40,198 bases of DNA from a virus: IMG/VR virus record IMGVR_UViG_3300030233_000279, positions 1 to 40,198 of that record; one strand, 5' to 3'. A model generated the notes under the pieces. That model was given only the letters and a program-made list of their open reading frames with translations, did not search any database and was not told the origin of the DNA. Positions 31,171 to 38,980 of this stretch are shown here, piece by piece. The number at the start of each line of letters is the position of its first letter. The first letter of the stretch is position 1. The translations under genes were made by a program, and so were the position numbers.

Positions 31171-32019
31171 ATGCCAGAAGTTTACGAAATTGTGAATTCG
31201 CAAAGCGGGAAGGATGGAACCGGCCGCAACACGAAGCGGAAGCTGCTGTACCACGTTTTGGGAACCGATTCGGATACCGATATCGTGACGGCCGTTTTGG
31301 CGGAAGCGCCGGGCATCTTCACGGCCAACGGTATCAACCTAAAGCTGGACGATATCAGCAAGACTCAGATCGGCCCGGAATTCTGGGCGGCCGAAGTCAA
31401 CTACATCGATCCCGAGAAGCAGGAAGACAAAAAGAAGCGGGACGAAAACACGCTGGTCGCCAGTTGGGACACCACCGGCGGAACGCAGCACATTACGACC
31501 AGCTTGGAAACCCGCGGATCGGGCCAGCGATCGTTAAGCATCGACCCGGCCGAAAACTTCGGCCGAGCGATTGAAGTCACCGAGAGCGGGGTCAACGGGA
31601 CCGACGTCGTCGTTCCGATGCTTCGGCTTGAGTTGGAATATAAGTTCCCCAACGCTTCCGTTACCGACGCCTATATCCGCAAGCTGCGCGACCTGACCGG
31701 CACGACCAATAGCGCGGAGTTCAAGGGCTGGGCGATTGGCGACTTGTTACTCCTGGGTTCGAGCGGACGCCAGTCAAGCCAGGGCGGAATCACGGCCCGT
31801 TTCATTTTCGCGGCCGGCAAATCAATTTCCGGATCGTTCGGTGGGTTCGTCGACGACGAAGGCAACACGCTCGACCTGACCAAACGCGCCCACGATCACC
31901 TCTGGTACTACTTCGCCAGGGAAGAAGGAGACGAGAACGTCGTACAGCGGCCGAAGTGGCTGTACATCGAGCGCGTTTATGAAGAGACGGATTTTGCCGA
32001 GATCGGAATCGGCAGCTAA
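31171..32019 (+). CDS. hypothetical tail protein
   Basis: The 282-residue protein starts at ATG 31171 after AAGCAGG. It is beta-rich (LLYHVLGTDSDTDIVTAVLAEAPGIF, ARFIFAAGKSISGSFGGFV) and ends with an acidic IERVYEETDFAEIGIG. Its position directly behind the tape measure is that of distal-tail proteins. No family is recognised. Confidence 0.6.
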   Translation: MPEVYEIVNSQSGKDGTGRNTKRKLLYHVLGTDSDTDIVTAVLAEAPGIFTANGINLKLDDISKTQIGPEFWAAEVNYIDPEKQEDKKKRDENTLVASWDTTGGTQHITTSLETRGSGQRSLSIDPAENFGRAIEVTESGVNGTDVVVPMLRLELEYKFPNASVTDAYIRKLRDLTGTTNSAEFKGWAIGDLLLLGSSGRQSSQGGITARFIFAAGKSISGSFGGFVDDEGNTLDLTKRAHDHLWYYFAREEGDENVVQRPKWLYIERVYEETDFAEIGIGS

Positions 32020-32067
32020 CCAACAATCAGCAAGGGGAGCGGCGCGGGATGCGTTGCGATATATGCC

Positions 32068-32745
32068 ATGGATCGGCCCAACCTTTTGATACATACCGCG
32101 ATCAGCGGATTTACTCAGAATGTCGGCAAGTGGAACGGGATCTTGGACCTGACCGAAAAGCTGCGCGAGCAGCATTGCGACGGCGTCCGGAGCCGCGTCC
32201 ATTACTACCCTTGGCACGCCAACTTCGCGCACGTGGCCGAGTACTACTTCGCCTTGGGTGAGAAGTACGGCGTTCGGCCGATCTTGGGGATCTACGCTTA
32301 CAGCTGGGGAGCTGGCCGCGGGGCGATGACGCTGGCCAGGCAACTCAAGCGGCGGGGGATGATGGTCCGCGTTATGGTTCTATCGGATCCGGTTTATCAT
32401 CACCCCTTCGCCCCCTGGCGTGCCTTGCGGGCCTGGTGCCTGCCGCTGATCGGGGAGCAAGTGATTCGCGTCCCTGAGAACGTGAAGGAGGTCTATAGCT
32501 TCCACCAGCACCAGAACCGACCAGGCGGGCACAAGCTGATCAGCGGCGGCCAGGCCGGCGGCGCGTTCATCCATCCGCGGCAGCTGCTGCGCTATGATCA
32601 CCAGTACATGGACAACGCGCCGGAGTTCCACGAGTTGGCCTTGGCAGAAGCGGGCAAGTTATGCAAGTTCGCCGGCGGCCGACGGCCGGAAGCCAATCGG
32701 CAATTAAAAGTGATTCGTGAATCACATGGGAGCGAAGCGACATGA
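32068..32745 (+). CDS. alpha/beta-hydrolase-like tail-region protein
   Basis: The 225-residue protein starts at ATG 32068. YGVRPILGIYAYSWGAGRGAMTLARQLKRRG has the nucleophile elbow pattern of serine hydrolases (Ser79, in AYSWGAG), followed by VRVMVLSDPVYHH with Asp107 and a His-rich stretch (FHQHQNRPGGH) that could give the third residue. ATG 32068 has a weak ribosome site, while GGGGAG precedes an out-of-frame ATG at 32049. An esterase in the tail could cut surface polysaccharide or lipid; this is inference. Confidence 0.6.
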   Translation: MDRPNLLIHTAISGFTQNVGKWNGILDLTEKLREQHCDGVRSRVHYYPWHANFAHVAEYYFALGEKYGVRPILGIYAYSWGAGRGAMTLARQLKRRGMMVRVMVLSDPVYHHPFAPWRALRAWCLPLIGEQVIRVPENVKEVYSFHQHQNRPGGHKLISGGQAGGAFIHPRQLLRYDHQYMDNAPEFHELALAEAGKLCKFAGGRRPEANRQLKVIRESHGSEAT

Positions 32746-33833
32746 GACAAAAACGAGTGAGCGGCGGGCAGAAGATCAGCGGCAACCTATCGGCCGCGGC
32801 GATCAGCCAGTTGCCGCGGTTGATCGAGAACGACCAGATGCGAGAACTGAACAAGCCAGGCGGCCCGATCCCGACGGTCGACGGTCCTGGCTTGTTTGTT
32901 CATGCGAAGGCGACCAGCGAGCTGGCGACGGGGGAATGGACCTATTTAAATCGGCCGCTATTCCCTTCGATTGTCAGTAGTACCGACGTGAAAGAAAGTA
33001 CCTGGTTCAATCAATCCGAACTACTGGAAGCGGCCACGCCGGACGCCTTGGGCCTGCAGGGCGGCGGGCAATACGTCAAGCAACTGCTTCCGGCCATGGC
33101 GATCGAGCCGCGGCGAGCTGGCGAGCTGACCCGGTATCAGATCGGCGGCCTGGCACGGACGCGGATCCAGTTTCCCGAGGGGGCCTTGGCGACCAGCAAT
33201 CTCTACCGCACGGCCTACATCGGTACCAATTCGATCCCGATGGCCACCGACACCGACGCCGGCGAGCTGGATATCATCTGGCACAAAGAGATTGACAGCG
33301 AGAACCGAATTCACGCGGCGATTGTTCGCTTCCCTACCGGCCCCCGGCCGCCGCGGTTGTCGCAATGGACCGCGCGAGTTCCCGGCGTGACATACAACGG
33401 CGGAACTGCCGCGCCAGATTTCTGGTCGAAGGACGTAGGCGGCGGCTTGAATACCTACCTAGGCGTGGAAACGTCGGCGGGGAATCTGAAGATTTTACGC
33501 GGGGGGGAATACCACGTTTCCATAGGCCTCTATTTGGCGTCCTACAGTTGGACAAACCGCGCTTCGCGATCGGGTAGGGTCACCGCGCAGCTAACCGGCG
33601 GGATCTGGGCAGGGGTCGGCAAGGTGGTTGCCAATGCCAAGGCCGTCGACGCGTCCGGCGACCCATTGACCGATGAGATCATCGGCACGGCGACGCGGGT
33701 TATCAACGTGGATGCCGGCGACACAATCAGCGTACAAGTTACGGCCGACATCGGAGCGGCAGAGGTTAAAGTTCAGACCACAATCGAGGGTCCTTATAAC
33801 AACCACTACCCCGAGGGTTCGGCCTACTACTAG
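32742..33833 (+). CDS. tail tip / fibre protein with jelly-roll-like end
   Basis: The 363-residue protein overlaps the previous gene by ATGA. The N-terminal part (KISGNLSAAAISQLPRLI, TSELATGEWTYLNRPLFP) resembles attachment domains. The last 120 residues (ILRGGEYHVSIGLYLASYSWTNRASRSGRVTAQL..., VINVDAGDTISVQVTADIG) have the C1q/TNF-like jelly-roll pattern found in many tail proteins. It probably belongs to the adsorption apparatus. Confidence 0.6.
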   Translation: MRQKRVSGGQKISGNLSAAAISQLPRLIENDQMRELNKPGGPIPTVDGPGLFVHAKATSELATGEWTYLNRPLFPSIVSSTDVKESTWFNQSELLEAATPDALGLQGGGQYVKQLLPAMAIEPRRAGELTRYQIGGLARTRIQFPEGALATSNLYRTAYIGTNSIPMATDTDAGELDIIWHKEIDSENRIHAAIVRFPTGPRPPRLSQWTARVPGVTYNGGTAAPDFWSKDVGGGLNTYLGVETSAGNLKILRGGEYHVSIGLYLASYSWTNRASRSGRVTAQLTGGIWAGVGKVVANAKAVDASGDPLTDEIIGTATRVINVDAGDTISVQVTADIGAAEVKVQTTIEGPYNNHYPEGSAYY

Positions 33834-33835
33834 TG

Positions 33836-33924
33836 CAACGCTACCGCGTCGATTGAACTGGAAAACGTAACAACCTATTAGGCGGGTTACCGCCTCACCA
33901 AAAAACGCCAGGGAGGGCGTCACC
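33836..33924 (+). repeat. late intergenic element before tail genes
   Basis: Box 1 CAACGCTACCGCGTCGA is at 33836-33852. AGGCGG-GTTA-CCGCCT is at 33880-33895, then CACCAAAAAACG and AGGGAGGG before ATG 33925. TTGAAC (33853-33858) and TATTAG (33876-33881), 17 bases apart, form a promoter-like pair inside the element. Confidence 0.85.
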
Positions 33925-34611
33925 ATGTCACGGATGATTTTCGATCACGGTCTGCAGCTGGCCGAATATGAAAGCGGAGTGATCCGCGTTCTGTTGGAAG
34001 CCCACACGTCGGCCTACACGCCCGATCGATCGGATCAATACCTTTCGGAGTTCTTCGGCGGCGGCGGCGTGGAATTGTCCGAACCGGCCAGCTATTCGCG
34101 GCAGACGTTGGCAGGCAAGACGGCCGCGGCCGACGTGGCCAAGCACCAGTTCGAGCTGGACGCCAACGACGTCGCCTTCGGTACGTTGGAGATCTCCAGC
34201 CAGCGGATCATTGCGGCGATCTATTACCTGCAGATTGGGGGCGACGATACGACGCCGGCCAATGATGTTCTGTGGCTGCGCGACGATGGCAAGATCGATA
34301 TCAAACTGACCGCCGCGGCATTGGAAGACGAGACGACGCTGTACGTCGAACCGATCGCCGCGGATCTTCGCGACGGCGCGACGATCGACTTCGGCAGCGG
34401 CGCAACTTGCACGCTGGACGGCGATCACTCCAAGGGGGACGACGAATTAACCGTTACCGCCTTGGGGGCCAATGCCGCGCGATGGGCTACCGCGACCGAC
34501 GTGGATACGGTCGCGATTATTCCCGGCTTGGATTGTATCGCGATCCCGCAAAACGGCCCGGTTAATATCGCGTTTGATCCCGACGGCCTGGTCTACTTCA
34601 AACAGCGATAA
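33925..34611 (+). CDS. hypothetical tail protein
   Basis: The 228-residue protein starts at ATG 33925. It is beta-rich with acidic residues (HQFELDANDVAFGTLEISSQRIIAAIYYLQIG, VAIIPGLDCIAIPQNGPVNIAFDPDGLVYF). It lies among the adsorption genes. No family recognised. Confidence 0.6.
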   Translation: MSRMIFDHGLQLAEYESGVIRVLLEAHTSAYTPDRSDQYLSEFFGGGGVELSEPASYSRQTLAGKTAAADVAKHQFELDANDVAFGTLEISSQRIIAAIYYLQIGGDDTTPANDVLWLRDDGKIDIKLTAAALEDETTLYVEPIAADLRDGATIDFGSGATCTLDGDHSKGDDELTVTALGANAARWATATDVDTVAIIPGLDCIAIPQNGPVNIAFDPDGLVYFKQR

Positions 34612-34651
34612 GCGGCGACCAGGTTAGGCCACGAAAGGAAGCGGGGCAGCG

Positions 34652-36082
34652 ATGGCTTACGTCCACAAAGATCGCGTATCGGAAAGCACAACCACCAGCG
34701 GGACGGCGAACCTGGTGGTTGGTGGTGCGTTGCCTGGTGCGCGTTCGTTTGCTGCCGCGCTAACCGATGGCGACCAGTTCGTCTATTGCTTGGAAGAAGG
34801 CACCGCCTACGAGATCGCCGACGGCACGTGGAATTCCGCGACCAGCACGATCACCCGCGGAACGCTTCACAGCAGTTCTACCGGGGCGAAGTTGAATCTC
34901 ACCGGTAGCGGCGCGACGGTGATGCTGATCGTCAGCTCGAAGTGGATCCAAGAGCTGGAAGCGACGATCGCGGCGCACGCCGCCGACATAGCAGGCAACG
35001 CCAGCGAAATTACCGCATTGGAAGAGTTTCACACCCATTGGGACACGACGTTTAGCGGGCACCTGGTGCCGGCGAGTCACAACACCCGCGACATCGGAAC
35101 CAGTTCCATCCGGCCGCGGAATCTATACTTGGCTGGTAACGCGATCGTGGCCGGTTCGGCGACTTTTACGGGCGCGGTATCCGTTCAGGGGTTGGATGTT
35201 ATTTCCAACTTCCTAGCGCTTGGCAGTGCGATCGATGGCCTGGTAGCCATTTTTTCAAGTGTCATTGCGGACGGTACCTACGTAACCGCCGGCGGCGATG
35301 AAATCACCGTTGCCGATGGGGTGATGACCGAGTTTTCGCAAGGCGCGGGAGGCGCGTCTGACAGCGGCAATTTCATCGTGGGCCTTTTGATCAGCTCGCA
35401 CACGGACACCGCCCACGACTTAGAGATCACGGCCGGCCGCTGTGCCTCTTCGGACGGTGCTGCGATTATTACGAGCGGTTCGGCCGTAGTGATTGCGATC
35501 GACAACGCCAGTCACCGCGTCGACGGCAGCACACTGGACGCTGATACCGACTACTACGTGCTGGCCGGCATGGATAGCGGGGCGTTTGTCGCGGGGTTCT
35601 CCAAGGTCGAAAGCCTGCCATCAGGTTGGGATTGTTACCGCGCGATTGGAGTTTATCGGACCGATGGCAGTAGCAACTTGCCTGCCACTTCGATGGATGA
35701 AGATGAGACTCGGTTTGTGTTATACGACGCTTTCACAGTGCCTGTTGTTTATTCGTCGGGATCCTTTCCCACGGCACCTGGCAGCACTATAGATACTGGA
35801 GTCCCTACGGTAAGCAAAGTCAAAGCGTTTCTCTCGGGTTGGGCACATCAATTTGCGATAGGAAATTACCTCAATATCCATCCAGGCACACGATCCTTGC
35901 CTGCCAGTTATGCTGGGACTCAGTTTACATGGAGAGCTGATTCGGCAGGAACAACCAACATCTATCCGGCAATCCCGCACGTAATGGTGGAAACATCTGG
36001 TGGCGGCGTGTGGTTCCGATCGAACAACGCGTCCATGTCCGGGCAGCTGCTTTGCTACGGCTATAAATGGAGTCCGTTCTAA
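34652..36082 (+). CDS. tail fibre protein
   Basis: The 476-residue protein begins MAYVHKDRVSESTTTSGTANLVVGGALPGARSFAAALTDGDQFVYCLEEGTAYEIADGTW. This DRV.E.TTT.GTG motif is the typical start of phage tail fibre and appendage proteins. A helical stretch (ELEATIAAHAADIAGNASEITALEEFH) leads into beta-rich repeats. From about 35690 the DNA is visibly less GC-rich, so the receptor-binding tip may have been exchanged. The stop overlaps the next start (TAATG). Confidence 0.75.
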   Translation: MAYVHKDRVSESTTTSGTANLVVGGALPGARSFAAALTDGDQFVYCLEEGTAYEIADGTWNSATSTITRGTLHSSSTGAKLNLTGSGATVMLIVSSKWIQELEATIAAHAADIAGNASEITALEEFHTHWDTTFSGHLVPASHNTRDIGTSSIRPRNLYLAGNAIVAGSATFTGAVSVQGLDVISNFLALGSAIDGLVAIFSSVIADGTYVTAGGDEITVADGVMTEFSQGAGGASDSGNFIVGLLISSHTDTAHDLEITAGRCASSDGAAIITSGSAVVIAIDNASHRVDGSTLDADTDYYVLAGMDSGAFVAGFSKVESLPSGWDCYRAIGVYRTDGSSNLPATSMDEDETRFVLYDAFTVPVVYSSGSFPTAPGSTIDTGVPTVSKVKAFLSGWAHQFAIGNYLNIHPGTRSLPASYAGTQFTWRADSAGTTNIYPAIPHVMVETSGGGVWFRSNNASMSGQLLCYGYKWSPF

Positions 36083-36657
36083 TGGGGATGGCGATCTTTC
36101 GCGGCGGTAAGCTGGCCATGTTTTTCGGGGTTCGCTTGCCAGATCCTTCGCCGGCCGAAGAAGGCGACCAGCTGATCGAGGCGGATAGCGTCGACGATGC
36201 GTTGGCGGCCTACGATACAGCACACGCGACGAACCTGGCAGCGAGGAAAGCCAAAAGCGAAGAAGTGGAAACCTGGTACGCCGCGAAGATTGCGGCCGGC
36301 TGGGAAGTTGAGCTGCGCGACGATCTGGGCGTGTTGGTCTACTCGCCAGGCTATACGCTGCGGATCGATAACGATGCGCGGAACGAATTCGACCAGCTGG
36401 CCACCAAGTGGACGATCAAGATCTTAGGCGGGCTAGTGCCGTCGATGGTTACCACCGAGATCTACGGCATGGATGAAGCGAGCGCGAGCGGTAACGACGG
36501 CGGCCACGTGGTGACGGTCGACGTCTTCCTGGCGCTGATCGACGCCGGTGGCACCTATTACGAAAACCTGCTCAACTTGCGCGAGAGTTACCACCAGGCG
36601 ATCGCGGCCGGCAATGTGTCGTTTACCGTCGGCGATGCCTTGCCAGAACCGGAGTAA
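36082..36657 (+). CDS. hypothetical tail-region protein
   Basis: The 191-residue protein starts at ATG 36082 (ATG 36088 is an alternative). A charged helix (LAAYDTAHATNLAARKAKSEEVETWYAAKI) is followed by beta strands (LVPSMVTTEIYGMDEASASGNDGGHVVTVDVFLALI). It may be a fibre-assembly or chaperone-type protein. No family is recognised. Confidence 0.55.
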   Translation: MGMAIFRGGKLAMFFGVRLPDPSPAEEGDQLIEADSVDDALAAYDTAHATNLAARKAKSEEVETWYAAKIAAGWEVELRDDLGVLVYSPGYTLRIDNDARNEFDQLATKWTIKILGGLVPSMVTTEIYGMDEASASGNDGGHVVTVDVFLALIDAGGTYYENLLNLRESYHQAIAAGNVSFTVGDALPEPE

Positions 36658-36660
36658 GCG

Positions 36661-38439
36661 ATGCCGGGTTTCGTTTCTATTGGATCCACGCCGATCGGCA
36701 TGATATTGCGTCGCGTGGTCATTCGGGCCGGAGCGATCCGCGCGGACGCAGGCCAGGCACCCGCGGCCGCCGGCACGTCTGCAGCGATCGCACCGGAGCC
36801 GATCGCGTTGGACCTGGCGAAGCTATCGGGCGGCCTGGTGCCGTCGGTTTCGATTCAACCGGAGCCGATCGAGCTGCAGGCCTTCGACCTGCCGAGTGAG
36901 GCCACGGCCAGCGGGTCGATCGACCTGGTCGCGATCGATCTGCAGGCGATCGACCTGGCCGGCCTGGTGACCGGTACCGCAACCACGGCCGCGGATGCGT
37001 GTCCGGCGGACCTGGTCGCAGCTGGCGAGGCACTGGTACCGACCATCCAACTGCAGCCGCAGGCCACAAAAGTACTCGGGGCGGCTTCGGTCGCGGATCC
37101 GACGGCCGCGGCCGGCCTGGTGCCTGGTGCGATTCACACGGAAGGCACCACGGCCGCGGGGCAGCTGCAGGCCGGGCGAACGATTCCGGCGGATCCGTTG
37201 GAAGGAAATCTCGAGATAGCGGCCGGCGGCCTGGTGCCGTCGGCTTCGATTCAACCGGATCCGATCGAGCTGCAGGCCTTCGACCAGGTGACCGACAACA
37301 CGGCCGGCGGGTCGATCGACCTGGTCGCGCTCGAGTCGGCTTCGATCGCCGGCCACTACATCACCAGTAGCGCACGAACGATTCCCGCGGATGCGGTTCG
37401 CGTGGATCCGCGGCCGGCGATCGCTAACCTGGTTTATGCGATGATCATCCAAGGGGGCGGGATCGAGCTGCAGGCCTACCAGCTGCCACGCCAGGCGACG
37501 GCCGGCGGGTCGATCGAGCCGGAAGCCGTAACGCTGTTAGAAGGCGTTTCCGGCGGCCTGGTGGGCGGATCGCGGGCAATTCCGGCCGGCCTGATCGCCG
37601 CGGACCTGGTCGCGGCTTCCGAGGTCCTTGTACCGGCTGCCGCCTGGCAGGCCTTCGCGGTGGAAGTACTCGAGTCGGCTTCGGCCACGGATCCAACGGC
37701 CGCGGTCAGCTTGGCACCTGGTGCGATCGAGCTGCAGGCCGGCCAGCTGGTCGACCAGGCCAGCGGATCGATCGAGCTGCAGGCCTTCGGCTTCGATCTT
37801 CGCGTCGGTACCGGAAACCCAACCCCGCAAACGGAACTACGGCTTCAGTTCTTCAGTTTCAGTTTTTCGTCAACGCCAGGCCAGGCAGAAAGGGACGCCA
37901 GCGGCACGATCGCCGCCGGCATCCATCACGCGGCCGCGGAAGTGGCCCGCGGGCAGCTGCAGGCCGGCCTGGTGATCACGGCGGATGCGTTGGAAGTCGA
38001 TCTCGAGAAAACGGCCGGCGGCCTGGTGCCGTCGGTTTCGCTGGAAGTGGATCCGGTCGAGCTGCAGGCCTGGCACCTGGTGACCGATACCACGGCCGGC
38101 GGGTCGATCGACCTGGCAGCAATCGAGCTAGAAGAGCTGATTTTACGCCAGCGGGTGATCGGTCCGCGGACCATCCCGTTCTATCCCATCGCGGTGGAAA
38201 CCGCGCACCAAGAATGGCGGGGGTTCGGTCCGGTACTGATCGCGCCGCCTGAATTGGTCTATACGCTTCCGTCCGCGTGGCCTTACTATTGCCTGGCCGA
38301 TAACCGCCTGGCCTTTGACTTGGACAATCAACGGCTGGCCTTCGATCTGGTCGACAACCGGCTGGGATACGACCTGGGGCTTGGTTGGTATCAATTCGAC
38401 CTGCGTGACAATCTGCTGATTTATCGAGTTGAGGAATAG
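36661..38439 (+). CDS. 66-residue repeat protein, putative fibrous tail protein
   Basis: The 592-residue protein is made of about seven units of exactly 66 residues. LVP or a close form begins at residues 59, 125, 191, 257 (LVY), 323 and 455, each a multiple of 66 apart. A typical unit reads GGLVPSxSIQPxPIELQAFD and later GSIDLxAIEL. The sixth unit (387-452) keeps the register but starts with foreign sequence (RLQFFSFSFSSTPG). The C-terminus has a second, short repeat (DNRLAFDL, DNQRLAFDL, DNRLGYDL). The Ala/Ile/Leu-rich units suggest a beta-solenoid or fibrous shaft. It is unlike any family I know. Confidence 0.75.
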   Translation: MPGFVSIGSTPIGMILRRVVIRAGAIRADAGQAPAAAGTSAAIAPEPIALDLAKLSGGLVPSVSIQPEPIELQAFDLPSEATASGSIDLVAIDLQAIDLAGLVTGTATTAADACPADLVAAGEALVPTIQLQPQATKVLGAASVADPTAAAGLVPGAIHTEGTTAAGQLQAGRTIPADPLEGNLEIAAGGLVPSASIQPDPIELQAFDQVTDNTAGGSIDLVALESASIAGHYITSSARTIPADAVRVDPRPAIANLVYAMIIQGGGIELQAYQLPRQATAGGSIEPEAVTLLEGVSGGLVGGSRAIPAGLIAADLVAASEVLVPAAAWQAFAVEVLESASATDPTAAVSLAPGAIELQAGQLVDQASGSIELQAFGFDLRVGTGNPTPQTELRLQFFSFSFSSTPGQAERDASGTIAAGIHHAAAEVARGQLQAGLVITADALEVDLEKTAGGLVPSVSLEVDPVELQAWHLVTDTTAGGSIDLAAIELEELILRQRVIGPRTIPFYPIAVETAHQEWRGFGPVLIAPPELVYTLPSAWPYYCLADNRLAFDLDNQRLAFDLVDNRLGYDLGLGWYQFDLRDNLLIYRVEE

Positions 38440-38444
38440 AAACG

Positions 38445-38807
38445 ATGACCCTGGCAAAACAACGCGACTACGAAAAGAACCCGACCGAGGTTCCTAGCTT
38501 CGCGATCAATTGCGGGCCGCTTATGCAGACCGGCGAAACGGTCACTTCGATCATCACGGCAGAGATCTCGCAAACCTACGAAGACGGGACCGCGATAGAC
38601 GCGGCGGATGAGGTTTCCATTCAGGGACCGGCCGCCAACGCGTCGAAGATCTGCGAGCCTGGCGTGGAACCTATTCCGATCGGCCGCGGGATCGTGGGGT
38701 TTGTTTCCGGCGGCAAGTCGTCCGCGAAACTCTACAAGATCACGATCCCTTTCAACACCAGCGAAGGGCAGCGACGGGACGCGGAGTTCCTGTTGCGCGT
38801 TCGCTAA
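38445..38807 (+). CDS. last structural-region protein
   Basis: The 120-residue protein starts at ATG 38445 after GAGGAATAG. It is one compact beta domain (FAINCGPLMQTGETVTSIITAEIS, KLYKITIPFNTSEGQRRDAEFLLRVR), as found in some phage decoration and baseplate proteins. It is followed directly by the second 129-bp repeat. Confidence 0.6.
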   Translation: MTLAKQRDYEKNPTEVPSFAINCGPLMQTGETVTSIITAEISQTYEDGTAIDAADEVSIQGPAANASKICEPGVEPIPIGRGIVGFVSGGKSSAKLYKITIPFNTSEGQRRDAEFLLRVR

Positions 38808-38814
38808 TTCTCTC

Positions 38815-38943
38815 AGATCGGTCGACCTGGCTGGCCGATTGGCCAGGCACGGCCCACCGGTCTAGGTTCTTCCCTGGGGATGATCGAGATCGACCCCGAC
38901 GGGAACAGTCTAAAAAAAGGAGTTTGTTTCTTTCTGTGTCCGT
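38815..38943 (+). repeat. 129-bp repeat, copy 2 (right end of structural region)
   Basis: It matches 12935-13063 along its full length and has the same total length. It starts eight bases after the last structural gene and ends 37 bases before the stop of the convergent methyltransferase gene. It may contain a bidirectional end of transcription, a structured RNA or a recombination site. Confidence 0.9.
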
Positions 38944-38980
38944 CCGTTTCGTTGGACATGACTCCACTAATATTTACAAG

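Noticed and set aside
32049-32261. alternative 70-residue frame with CDIC start and better ribosome site
   Set aside because: The frame turns into Arg-rich shadow sequence after about 15 residues, while the overlapping frame from 32068 shows a consistent hydrolase pattern.
12935-38943. 129-bp repeats as attL and attR of the prophage
   Set aside because: The copies differ at many positions, and the integrase and early operon lie outside the bracketed region.
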